Source: Romanomermis culicivorax
Lineage: Eukaryota > Nematoda > Enoplea > Mermithida > Mermithidae
Direction of reading: 5' to 3'
Length of the DNA stretch: 64,000 nucleotides
Assembly (NCBI GenBank): GCA_963922205.1
Contig: CAWUHX010000130.1
Location: forward strand, 682,001 to 746,000
Below, in pieces: positions 47,230 through 58,140 of the stretch (its first letter is position 1; the number at the start of each line of letters is the position of its first letter). The position numbers and the translations under genes are program-made. Below the pieces are notes generated by a model. That model was not told the DNA's origin, did not search any database, and saw nothing but the letters and a program-made list of their open reading frames with translations.

Positions 47230-49432
47230 TCAAAGTTCATATTCATAAAATAGATCAATACCATTGATATCAGTTGTATTTTGACCAACGCATACTTTGT
47301 AGAATTCTTCCTCCACCATGGACCAAGTGTAATGCCAGCCGGATCTGAACTCTGTTACACGATTCTCCCTGTAATATAAATATGTTGCTTTTTCCAGAAA
47401 TTGAGTACCGGGGCCATGAAACTTACTGGTTCGGAATGATTACATCGCAAATACACCTGAAAGTTATGTTACTGGGATCCGAGCCATTTCCACCACACAT
47501 TAAATCTTCGCAAATGATTTTGATCTTGTATCGATCTGAACTCCAACTGGGGGGAGAACAACGATTATAGCAAAATGCTCTGGCGGCAAAAATCTGGCAC
47601 CAACTTGACCCCGTGTATGGTATTGCTGAAAAAAGCTCAACATCATAACATACAGTCATGTTTTAACACAGTCCTATCTTATAGCATATCTCATATTATA
47701 ATATATACACTGTTATAACATATACAATGTTGTAACATATATCATCTTAAAATGCACAGCATATTATTAGAAAGGGTATGCTATAATGGAGAGTATGTTA
47801 TAACAAACGTATGCTTTAACATAGGAAGATATATTATAACAGGGGCTGTTTAATACCATACTGTATTTTATATCACAAGATTTAGTGTAATATTGGATAT
47901 GCTATAACTTATTGCATGTTTTAACATGTCCTATGTTATGACATATCTAATGCTCTATTATGTCCTATGTTGTAAAATGGGGGTCATCACAACATGTTGA
48001 AACATTGGGCATGATATAAGATAGACTATGGTGTAAGGCACAGTATGTTATAAGATGGAGTAGAGTATAATCTGTAGTATGTTATAGAGCAGTGTATGTT
48101 TTAGGACGTTTTGTTTAATACCGTAGTGTATTTCATATCACAAGATTTAGTGTAATGTTGGATATGCTATAACTTAATGCATGTTTTAGCAGGTCCCATG
48201 TTATGAGATATGCCATGTTTTAAGATGTTCTATGTTATAAAAAGGCTGTCATGACAACATGTTGAAACATAAGGCGTGTTATAAGATAGGGTATGGTATA
48301 ATGCAGAGTATATTATAAGATGGAGTATAGTATAATGCACAATATGTTATAAGACACACATGTTATAACATGGGAAGGTATGTTATAACAGGGGCTGTTC
48401 AATACCATAGTGTATTTTGTATCAAAAGGTTTACCCTAAGATTGGATATGCTATAACTTATTGCATGTTTTAACATCTCCTACATTATGAAATGTCTAAA
48501 GTTTCAACATGTCCTATCTTATAGAATGGCCGTCATCATAACATGTTGAAACTTAGGGCGTATTATACGATAGGATACTGCAGAGTATATCATAAGATGG
48601 AGTATATTATAATGCAGAGTATGTTATAACACAGGGTATGTTATTACATGGGAAGGTACGTTATAACATGAGCTTGTATTTATGTCACAAGATTTACTGT
48701 AACATTCTATGTGCCATAACTTATTGCATGTTTTAACATTTCCCATGTTATGAGATATATCATGTTTTCACAGAGGACATGTTATAACATGGATATGTTA
48801 TAACATTGGGAGGTTGTTATAACATTGGGAGGTTGTTATAACATGAGTTGTATAGTAACATGGTGGGTTCTATATGATGAAATTTGCGGTAATATTAACT
48901 TATTGCATGTTTTAATATGTTCTATGTCATAACATGACCCACATCATTACCTATACTTTATTAAAAAGTTTAACATATCCCATGCTATAACATATCCCAT
49001 GTTGAAGAAAAAGAATGAGTTTTTATATGTTATGACATAGGTCATTCTTATAATGTTTTGCATGTGTTATAAGATATGTAACAATAAACACGTGTTAAAA
49101 ATGTGTTATATATGTTTACCATATTTCTATTTTAAGGAGATATAGCATATGTATCATGTATAACTATTATATACGTTATATCTCCTTAAAACAAGCCCAT
49201 GTATTTAATCATTAAACAGAATTTTTAGTTATAAAATTCAAATAAAACAAACACTTTTTGGGAATTTTTGGGGAAGAAAAATCTGAAATTAGTTTCCTCC
49301 AAGAAAGGATCTAATGACGGCAAATTAATTTTTTTAACTACTTACGCTGCCCATTTCCATCAAGATCACTATAATTGCTCGGACACATTGATCTATTGTT
49401 CAATAAATCCCGTTTGGCCTGGAATTCAGCAC
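47230..49432 (-). CDS. Secreted cysteine-rich protein, gene C (first exon not found)
   Basis: Three exons, 49346-49432, 47427-47625 and 47230-47368 (TGA), join in phase (1,2) and match gene D. They encode SAEFQAKRDLLNNRSMCPSN, then SSWCQIFAARAFCYNRC, CGGNGSDPSNITFRCICD and WSMVEEEFYKVCVGQN. In gene D a signal-peptide exon precedes them. The duplicated segment does not reach that exon, and I found no good replacement in 49.4-54 kb. The frame is intact and exon 2 protein is identical to that of gene D, while exon 3 differs at about nine residues. It may be a live gene with an undetected exon 1, or a recent truncated copy. The family is not recognised. Confidence 0.6.
47640..49200. repeat. TATGTTATAACA-rich intron of gene C
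   Basis: A degenerate array of ATGTTATAAC, TATGGTATAATGCAGAG and CACAAGATTTACTGTAACATT phrases, with larger units of about 220-260 bp. It is homologous to the gene D intron at 55640-57300. Confidence 0.7.
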
Positions 49433-49529
49433 CTAGAGGTAAACAAACTTTTAATGCAGGGAACGGATGATACAGCAAGATTTAGCACTGCTTTCACACT
49501 GTTTGCAACATTTCGAAATGAATTCTAAG

Positions 49530-50040
49530 CTGTAATACTGGGTGTTACATTAGGCTTCAGTTATAGATGCTTCCCAATGAATGTCCTGCTCCATATTCTG
49601 GGGACAATTCTTCTTACAGGAGCTGCCCTTTGAGCAGTTTTTCAGTTGAAAAAGTCATACTGTAGAATCTGAACTTCCTTAATATTATATATTAAACAAT
49701 AAAATTTGTCTAGAATTGTAGAAAATAATTAATGGATTCTGAATATGCAAAAAATTTTCAGACTACTGAATTCTGTGAGTAGATCTCTCAATCAAAAGGT
49801 TTTGATTTTGCCTATGTTTTGTGTGTAGATTCTTTTTGTTATTCATAAGAAGTGGAGGGTATAATTTGATAGCCAACAGTTGATAGTAGTTTCTAGAGCT
49901 TTTTGAGGAATCTGGATCAGTTTTTAGTTCACATTAATTGTCCAATTACATTGGGAGATATTCCCTGTGTAAGAAATCTGGACACTTTACATACTCTGTA
50001 TTAGGTTAAGCCGTGCCGACTTTGGAATTTTTCAAATCTA
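49530..50040. other. Non-coding part of the left duplicated segment
   Basis: Upstream (5') of gene C exon 2 on the minus strand. A short minus-strand frame (49640-49540) with CKKNCPQNMEQDI is present in both duplicates, but most differences between the copies change residues, it carries an in-frame stop, and its phases do not fit the gene. I treat it as intronic. Confidence 0.5.
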
Positions 50041-50395
50041 CAATTCTACAACCTTACAACTTTACAATTTCACGACTTTGAAACCTCACAATTGTGCAAC
50101 TTTACAACTCTACAACATTACAACTCTACAACGTTACAACTCTACAAATTTACAATTTTACAACTTTACAACTGCACGATTTTACAACTGCACAACTTTA
50201 CAAACTTTACAACTGCACAACTTTACAACTTTACAACTGTACAAATCTACAACTTTACAATGTTACAAGTTTACAATGTTACAAGTTTGCAATGTTACAA
50301 CTTTACAGCTTTACAGCCTTAACTAATTACAATACAACTTTGCATTTTTACAATGTTATACATTCTCAACTTCAAAACTTCACAATATTGTATTG
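50040..50395. repeat. ACAACTTTACAACTCTACAA array
   Basis: Nine-base units (ACAACTTTA / ACAACTCTA) repeat with small changes. All three frames stay open over parts of it because the unit is a multiple of three. The same array, longer, follows the right duplicated segment at 58140-59720. Confidence 0.9.
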
Positions 50396-50432
50396 TATTG
50401 TATTGTATTGTATTGTATTGTATTGTATTGTA
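50388..50432. repeat. (TATTG)n microsatellite
   Basis: Perfect GTATT pentanucleotide run of about nine copies. A shorter run is at 10744-10772. Confidence 0.95.
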
Positions 50433-50479
50433 GAACTAGTGAAACTCATAGAAATAAGAGAAAAAATCGAACTAAAAGA

Positions 50480-53390
50480 ACTTAATAGGTAGAAAGGAGG
50501 TAAAAAAAATTAAAAAAGCAAACAATACAAAAAAGTAGAAGAATGAAGAAAAAGCACAAGAAAAATATCGAAAATATACAAAAATAAAAAAGTCATAAGA
50601 AAAGAACAAAAAAAATTACAAAAAACTGCAAAAAAGTACAGAAATTACAAAAAGTACAAAACTATGGACAAAGTACAAAAAGCACAGGAGTGTACAAGAA
50701 TAAAAAAAATCACGATAAGATACAGAAAAAAACAAATGGGAAAATAGTTTAAAAAATATAGAGAAGTTCTGAAATACATAAAAACTAAAAAAGTAACATG
50801 AAAAAGTGAAAAAATGAAAAAGTCACAGAAAAATAAAAAAAATCACAAAAAAGTAAAGAAAGTACAAATAATTTACAAATAAAAAAGTGTGAAAATGAAG
50901 AAAATGTGCAAAAAAAACACAAAAAATATAAAAAAGTTTTCAAATACAGGAAAAGTACAAAAAACCAAAATCAGAAAATGAAAAAATGAAAAAGTCACAG
51001 AAAAAAACAAAAATACAAAAAATACGCAAAAAAATACACAAAAATACCAAAAATACAAAAAAAGTACAAAAAAGTACAAAAAATTTACAAATAAAAAAGC
51101 ATGAAAATGAAGATGAACTACAAAAAAAACATGAACAAATTCTGGAACAGAAAAAAACAAAATCAAAAAAGTGGAAAAATGAAAAAGTCACAGAAAAATA
51201 CAAAAATAAAAACATACAAAAAAGTGCAAAAAAGTACAAAAAATTTACAAATAAAAAAGCATGAAAATAAAGAAGAACTACAAAAAAAACGAAAAAATTC
51301 TGAAATACAGTAAAAGTACGAAAAAAATCAAAAAATGAAAAAAATGAAAAAATCGCAGAAAAATCGAAAAATAAAAAATATCACTAAAAGCAGAAAATAT
51401 TTGTAAATAAAGAGTACGAAAATGAGGGAAAAGTACAAAAAATGCACAAAGAAATTGGAAAAAATACAGAAAAAGTACCAAAAAATTTACAAATATAAAA
51501 AAGTCGTTGAAAAGTGCAAAAACAGTGCAGAAAAGTGCAAAAATTGAGAAAAAATAAAAAAATTTCCAAGTATTAAAAAAATGGGAAAATATAGAAAAAA
51601 GTACATAAAAAAAGAAAAAAAACTGTGAAAAAAGCACAAAAACAGTAGAAAAAATAAGATAGAAAAAATTATGGAAATAAAATAAGGGCAAAAAAAAGTA
51701 GAAAGAAGATGACAAATAGAAAAAAGTGGAAAAATACAAAAGCCAAAAAAAAGTAGAAAAATATGAAAAAATAACAAGAAAGTACAGAAAAAATTGCAGA
51801 AGAGTGCAAGATATGGTACAGCTAAGGTACAAAAATTGAAAAAAATCCAAAAAAATCCCACATACAGTACTAAAAAAATTAGAAGAAAAAACAACAAAAT
51901 AACAAAAAAAATTAACAAAAGGAAAAAAGAAAGGTGTAACAAAATCACAAAAAAGTGGGAAAAAATAGAAAAAAATTAAAATCGGTAGAAAAAAATTAAA
52001 AAAGATAGAAAAAAGTATGCAAATGAAATAAGGAAAAAAAGTACAAAAAGTAGGAAAAAACCGGAAAATCCAAAATAAGTAGAAAAAATACAAAAGCCAC
52101 AAAACGTAGAAAAATATGAAAAAATGTCTAGAAAGTACAAAAAAATTGCAGAAGAGTGCAAAAAAAAGTAAGCAAAAGAACGAAAATTAAGAAAAAATCA
52201 AAAAAATCAGAGAGACAGTATCAAAAAATTAGAAGAAAAAACAAAAAAGTACATAAAAATAACAAGAAAGAAAAAAAGGAAGGCGGAGAAAAATCACAAA
52301 TAGGTAGGAAAAAATAGAAAAAAAAATTCAAAAAAGGTAAAAAAAATTTGGGAAATAAAATAATGAAAAAAAGTAGCTGAAAGTTCAAAAATACAAAAAG
52401 CGTAGAAAAAATACAAAAGTTACCAAATGTAGAAAAATATAAAAAAAAGACACAGGGAAGTACAAAAAAAAATTGCAGAGGAATGCAGAAAACAGTACAG
52501 AAAAATACAAAAATTGAAAAAGAATAAAAAAAAATCAAAAAGTATTTAAAAATTGGAAACAGATACAGAAAATTACATAAAAACAAAAAAAAGAAGAAAA
52601 TAGAAATGCGAAAAAATCACAGAAAAGTAAAAAAAAATTGTAAAAAAGAAAAAGAGTAGGAAAAAAACAAAAGTCACAAAAAAGTAAAAAAATACAAATA
52701 AAAGAATGACAAAAAGTACAAAAACTTGCCAGAAGCCCAAAAATACAAAAAGCGTTGAAAAAATCGAAAAAACAGCAAACGGAGAAAAATATAAAAAAGT
52801 CACAAGAAAGTACAAAAAAAATCGCAGAAGAGAGCAAAAAACAGTACAGAAAAATAAACAAAGAAATAATCAAAAAAACATAAAGTATTAAAAAATTGGA
52901 AACAGATATAAAAAGGTACATAAAAAATAGAAAAGAAGAAAAATGCAAAAAAATGACAAAAAAGTGGAAAAGTCACAAAAAGTAAAAAAAGAACACAAAT
53001 AAAAGAATGACAAAAAGTAGCTAACAGCCCAAAAATACAAAAAGCGTTGAAAAAATAGAAAAGTCAGCAAACGAAGAAAAATATAAAAAAGTCACAAGAA
53101 ATTACAAAAAAATCTCAGAAGTGTGCAAAAAACAGTACAGAAAAATACACAAATTAAGAAAAAATTAAAAAAACAGAAAGTATTAAAAAATTGAAAACAG
53201 ATACAAAAAAGTATGTGAAAAATAGAGGAAAAGAAAAATGCAAAAAATCACAAAAAAGTAGGAAAAAATTGAAAAATACAAAAGTTATACATAAAATAAT
53301 AACAAAAAAGTACAAAAAGTAGAAAAAAACCCAAAAATACAAAAAGAGTAGAAAAAATACAAAATCGCCAAAAAAGTCCAATAATCAATA
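50480..53390. repeat. AAAAAGTACAAAAA array, like gene B intron 1
   Basis: A-rich units (AAAAAAGTACAAAAA, AAAAGTCACAGAAAAATAC) closely resemble those of gene B intron 1 at 30985-37640, and the array ends against a sequence resembling gene B exon 1. Long Phe-rich minus-strand frames, including one at 51278-52102, are array translations and not genes. Confidence 0.8.
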
Positions 53391-53392
53391 AA

Positions 53393-53475
53393 AAATGACC
53401 AGTGCCCATAAAATATAGGTCGAAAGAAAAGAACGACATGTCTGAAAAGATGACTGCTGTGTCATAAAGTTCCAA
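53393..53475 (-). pseudogene. Decayed copy of gene B exon 1 and its intron start
   Basis: On the minus strand GTCGTTCTTTTCTTTCGACC, TATATTTTATGGGCACTGG and TCATTTTTTATTGAT align with gene B exon 1 and the first 40 bases of its intron (37650-37705). The donor CCAG-GTATAA has become CGACCTATAT, so the splice site is lost, and the signal-peptide frame is not kept. With the A-rich array behind it, this looks like the remnant of a duplicated gene B 5' end. Confidence 0.6.
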
Positions 53476-53499
53476 GATGTGTGGGCCTTACAGACCCTA

Positions 53500-53870
53500 C
53501 ATCTGACGTCTGCAACAACTGCATCTCATGTCATTGCCCTATGATAGTTGATACTCAACCTCATCCCTTGACGTCAGCAAGGGTGACATCACATGTTACC
53601 ATATGCGGGTTGTTGGCTTCAGAGCCCTATCACTGACGTCTGCAATGACAATGTTTCATATTACCGCAGCAGAGTAGAGGTTGCGCAACCATACCTCTGA
53701 CGTCCGCAAGGGCAACATTTCGTGTTACCACAGGGTTCAATGGCCTTAGGTCCCCACCCTTGACGTCTGCAACTGCAACATGAAACTTTGGCATTCATAT
53801 CCCAGGCACCTGCAGTGAGCACCAAGGTCATGTGATGGTTTATACCCCCACCTTTGATGTAAGCACAATA
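53500..53870. repeat. 64-bp tandem repeat with TGACGTC core
   Basis: TGACGTC begins at 53503, 53569, 53634, 53698 and 53761, with a sixth degenerate copy (TGATGTAAGCA) near 53855. Units are 63-66 bp and share TGACGTCTGCAAGGGCAACA and CATGTTACC phrases. One copy has the full palindrome TGACGTCA, the consensus of CREB/ATF sites. It is far more G/C-rich than its surroundings. Confidence 0.85.
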
Positions 53871-54850
53871 AATCAATGAATACACAGAACAACACAGCTT
53901 AAATACTATCACTGAAAATCACAGAATATTCTAGGACAGTAAGACCATTTCTTCCTCAGGAATTCTTTTGACAAAACTCACAGCAGGAGGGAATTGAACC
54001 CTGGTCATTTGATTGAGAGTCTAGAGTGTTACCTCTGGGCTATCTAGGCAAATAGTAACTTGTTTGGAAGTTCTATATATCCTGACTAGAGGAGTTATTA
54101 GTTCAGATTTGGGTTCCTGTCTGTTGCCCCTCCAAGGTATGCTTGGTTCCATATGTGGCCTTACTACCTACATTTTTTGGCCCCATTTTTTCCATCTCGA
54201 CAGTTTCTCTGATCTTCCTTTTGCAGGCATTGGGCTCTTGGGCAAATATGGTGATATTTTCAAAACAGGGTGTACATCCACATGCTCTGCTACACGACTT
54301 TTCTCAAAGTTCACCTTCTTAAGGGCATTCCTGTGTTCTGCAATATGGATTATAAGTGTTCTGTTTCGGCTATGTATACTTTCCCATATGGAGCCTTGGG
54401 TACTTGGTATACTACAGCCTGCATATCTTCTTTGTTTCTATTTGGTGCTACTTTGCTGACTCTTTTCCTCATTGTGTTTTTACTTGTGGCAACTAGTCGA
54501 ACCTTGTACTTGTCGCATATTTTCTTCAGTTTCTGTCTTAGTTGGCCACTGTTAGGTCTTAAGACAGTGCCTTTGTATTCGTTGCTCATTGAACCCAAAC
54601 CTGAACTAGTACGCCCCCTAGTCAACATATATAGAACATCCAAACAAATTTCTACTGGCCTCGATGGCCCAGTGGTAGCATTCTGGATTCTCGATCAAAG
54701 AACCAGGGTTCAATTCCCTCCACATGCAAATTTTTTTAAAAATGGTTGATTGTCACCTGAGGAAGAAATGGTCTTACATTTATTACTGTCCTAGATTATT
54801 CTGTGATTTTTGCTGATAGTACATAAGGTGTGTTGTTTTGTATATTCATC
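53871..54850 (-). mobile_element. Penelope-like retroelement remnant with inverted arms
   Basis: Two inverted arms, 53871-54120 and 54593-54850, each contain a TATATAGAAC/GACTAG segment, a tRNA-like sequence (about 53986-54050 minus and 54658-54724 plus), and a tail CCTGAGGAAGAAATGGTCTT and ATTCTGTGATTTT. Between and into the right arm, the minus strand encodes the C-terminal part of a Penelope-like protein: a basic linker (LRQKLKKICDKYKVRL), then a GIY-YIG-type start VVYQVP...GKVYIAET. After AETE the frame is lost by one base and continues in another frame with HIAEHRNALKKV and SRVAEHV. No reverse transcriptase core is present, so this is a dead 3' fragment. Family assignment rests on the GIY-YIG motif and the linker pattern. 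Confidence 0.7.
54165..54650 (-). pseudogene. Broken GIY-YIG endonuclease domain of a Penelope-like element
   Basis: The first frame runs on the minus strand from about 54650 to a TAA near 54335. The second frame takes over just before and ends at TAG 54168-54170. The frames meet within the GIY-YIG fold, between the VYI-ET motif and the conserved Arg/Glu-His helix (AEHRNALKK), so a one-base deletion or insertion is the simplest explanation. In living elements this domain nicks target DNA for reverse transcription (family knowledge). Here the nuclease would be non-functional. Confidence 0.7.
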
Positions 54851-54889
54851 CATTTATTTATTGTACTATTTAGTATTGTTGCAAAAAAA

Positions 54890-55045
54890 GATCACCTTCC
54901 CTGTTGCTCTGTTGGCTCAGTTGGTTAAAGCCTGTGGATGGTAGCCGAAACGTACTGGGTTCAACTTCTGGACTGAGCCTAACTTTTACTGAAGCCCCAA
55001 GTAGCGGGAACAGGTTGCCTCAACATTAATGATACAATGTTGTAC
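54890..55045 (+). mobile_element. SINE-like repeat, copy 2 (tRNA-like head)
   Basis: The head has an A-box-like TGGCTCAGTTGGTTAAAGCC and B-box-like GGGTTCAACTTCTGG. The tail GAGCCTAACTTTTACTGAAG, AAGTAGCGGGAACAGGTTGC matches 47080-47130. This is a tRNA-derived SINE by structure; the parent tRNA is not clear. Confidence 0.6.
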
Positions 55046-55199
55046 ATAAAATGAACCCACTCATCATATTACGTGTTCATACTTCGAGATATACATCACT
55101 TGTATTTGCACATTATACAACACAACCGTACTGTAAGATATGTATAACTTGTACTTGCACATCATGTAAAATAGTCATACTCTAAAATATGCATCATTA

Positions 55200-58140
55200 A
55201 AATTGCGAAAAAAGTCAAATTTTACTAGTTTAGCTACGCAAAATCAAACATTATATTCATTAAATGGATCAAAATGATTGATATCAGTTGCATTTTGACC
55301 AACGCATATATTGTCAAATTCTTCCTCCACCATGGACCAAGTGTAATGCGTGCCGGATCTGAACTCTACTATACGATTCCCCCTGTAATATAAATATAAA
55401 ACTTTTTTCCAGAAATTGGGTAAGGGGGTGTAAAACTTACTGATTCGGCGTGATTACATCGCAGATACACCTAAAAGTTATGTTACTGGGATCCGAGCCA
55501 TTTCCACCACACGTTAAATCTTGGCAAATGATTTTGTTACCATATCGATCAGTTCTCCAATCCGGGGGCAAACAACGATTATAGCAAAATGCTCTGGCGG
55601 CAAAAATCTGGCACCAACTTGACCCTGTGTATGGTATTGCTGAAAAAAGCTCAACGTCATAACATACAGTCATATTATAACACAGTCCTATCTTATAGCA
55701 TATGTCATATTATAAAATATACATTATTATAACATATACAATGTTGTAACATATATCATCTTAAAACATAGGGCATATTATTAGGAAGGGTATGCAATAA
55801 TGCAGAGCATGTTATAACAGACCTACAGTATAACCTAGGAATGTATGTTATGACATTGGCAGTTTAATACCATAGTGTATTTTATATCACAAGATTCACT
55901 GTAACATTGGATATGCTATAACTTATTGCATGTTTTAACATGTCCCATGTTATGACCTATCTAATGCTTTATCATGTCCTATGATGTGAAATGGCAGCCA
56001 TCAAAACATGTTAAAACATGGGGCATGTTAGAAGACAGAGTATGGTATAATGCACAGCATGTTATAAGATAGAGTACAGTATAATCCAGAGAATGTTATA
56101 ACACAGTGTATGTTATAACAGGGGAGGTTTAATACCATGGTGTATTTTATATCACAAGATTTACTGTAACATTGGATATGCTATAACTCATTGTATGTTT
56201 TAATATGTCCCATGTTATGACATATCTAAAGTTTTAACATGTCCTATCTTATAGAATGGTCGTCATCACAACATGTTGAAACTTAGGGTGTTTCATAAGA
56301 TAGGATATGGTATATTGCAGAGTATATCATAAGATGAAGTATATTATAATGCAGAGTATTTTATAACACAGGGTTTGTTATAACATGGGAACATATGTTA
56401 TAACATGAGCTATTTAATACTGTAGTGTATTTATGTCACAAGATTCACTGTAACATTGGATATGCTATAACTTATTTTGTGTTTTAATGTGTCCCATGAT
56501 ATGACATATATAATATTTTAGCATGTCCTAAGTTATAAAATGGCTGTCACAACAACATTTTAAATCATAGGGTGTGTTATAAGATAGGGTATGGTATAGT
56601 GCAGAGTATATTATAAGATGGAGTATAGTACAATGCAGAGTATGTTATAACACAGGGTATGTTATAACATGTGAAGGGGCTGTTTAATACCATAGTGTAT
56701 TTTATACCACAAGATTTACTGGAACATTCTATATGCTATTACTTATTGCATGTTTTAACATTTCCCATGTTATAAGATATATCATATTTTAACATGCACT
56801 ATGTTATAAAATGGCTGTCACCATAACATGTTGAAACATAAGGCATTTTATAAGAGGGGGTCTGGTATAATGCAGAGCATGTTATAACAGATGACATGTT
56901 ATAAGATGGGTATGTTATTACGTTGGGAGGTAGGTTATAAGGTGAGTTGTATAGTAACATAGTGGGTTCTATATGATGAAATTTGCGGTAACATTGGATA
57001 TTAAATTATAACTTATTGCATGTTTTAACATGTTCTATGTTATAACATCGTCCACATCATTACCTATACTACATTAAAATTTAACATATTCTATGCTATA
57101 ACATATCCCATGTTGAAGAATAAGAATGAGTTTTTATATGTTATGACATAGGTCATTGTTATAATGTTTTGCCTGTGTTATAAGATATGTAACAATGAAC
57201 ATGCATTAAAAATGTGTTATATATGTTTACCATATTTTTATTTTAAGGAGATATAACATATGTATGATGTATATGTAATATATACGTTATATCTGCTTAA
57301 TACAAGCCCTTGTATTTAATCATTAAACAGAGTTTTTGGTTATAAAATTCAAATAAAACAAAAACTTTTTGGCAATTTTTACGAAGAAAAGTCTGCAATT
57401 TTTTCGTCAAAAAAAGGGTCTAATCACGGCAAATTAATATTTTCAACTACTTACGCTGCCCATTTCCATCAAGATCACTATAATTGCTGGGACACATTGA
57501 TCGATTGTTCAATAAATCCCGTTTGGCCTGGAATTCAGCACCTAGAAGTGAACAACTTTTAATGAAGCGGATGGATGATACAGCGAGATTTAGGACTGCT
57601 TTCACACTGTTTGCGACATTTCCAAATGGATTCTAAGCTGTAATACTGGGTGTCACATTAGGCTTCAGTTATAGAGACTTTCCAATCAATGTCCTGCTCC
57701 ATATTCTGGGGACAATTCTTCTTACAAGAGCTGCCGTTTGAGCAGAGTTTTTCAGTCAAAAAATGTCATACTGTAGAATCTGAACTTCCTTAATATTATA
57801 TATTAAAGAATAAAATTGGTCTAGATATCTAGAAAATAATTATTGGATTCTCAATATGAAAAAAATTTTCAGAAAACCAATCCAGTGAGTAGATTTCTCA
57901 ATCAAAAGGTTTTGATTTTGCCTAGGTTTTGTGTATAGATTTGATTTTCGTTATCTATTTGGAGTGCCAGGTATAATTTCATGACCAACAGTTAACAGTA
58001 GTTTTTAGAGCTTTTTGAGGGCTTTTGATTAGTTTTTGTTTCACAAAAATTGTCCTACTACTTTTCGAGATATTACCTCTGGAAGAAATTCGGACATTTT
58101 GCATACTGTGAATGAGGTTAGGCCATGCCGAGTTTACGTC
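55200..58140. repeat. Segmental duplication, right copy (contains gene D)
   Basis: Counterpart of 47180-50040. Both copies are followed by the same ACAACTTTACAAC array, and both are preceded by the same SINE-like tail, so the duplicated unit probably reached those repeats. Confidence 0.85.

Larger units (their letters stand above)
47180..50040. repeat. Segmental duplication, left copy (contains gene C)
   Basis: The segment aligns over its length with 55200-58140: coding exons, the TATGTTATAACATA-rich intron, a 3' block with ATACGTTATATCTCC, and flanking unique sequence ending at the junction with an ACAACTTTACAAC array. The offset grows from about 8.01 to 8.11 kb because of small gains in the intron. 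Confidence 0.85.

Noticed and set aside
49530..49640. Cys-rich frame CKKNCPQNMEQDI upstream of gene C exon 2, also present at about 57640-57740.
   Set aside because: It ends in a stop, the phases do not fit, and differences between the two copies are mostly replacements. The signal-peptide exon of gene D joins exon 2 directly.
50078..50492. Leu-Tyr-Asn-Phe-Thr repeat proteins from three overlapping plus-strand frames.
   Set aside because: All three frames are open at once over an ACAACTTTA array, which shows that it is non-coding.
51278..52102. A 274-codon minus-strand open frame rich in Phe, Leu, Ser and Cys.
   Set aside because: It is the translation of an A-rich tandem array whose complement has few stop codons. 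It has no normal composition, splice context or conserved motif. The same applies to all Phe-rich frames at 28-37 kb and 50.8-53.4 kb.
53990..54724. Functional tRNA genes in the Penelope-like arms.
   Set aside because: The A and B boxes are present, but acceptor and anticodon stems do not pair well and the sequences occur as repeats with a common tail.
54740..54780. CTGAGGA...GAAA in the Penelope-like arm as a hammerhead ribozyme core.
   Set aside because: Hammerhead ribozymes are known in such elements, but here there is no room for stem II between the two core pieces and I could not find stems I and III.
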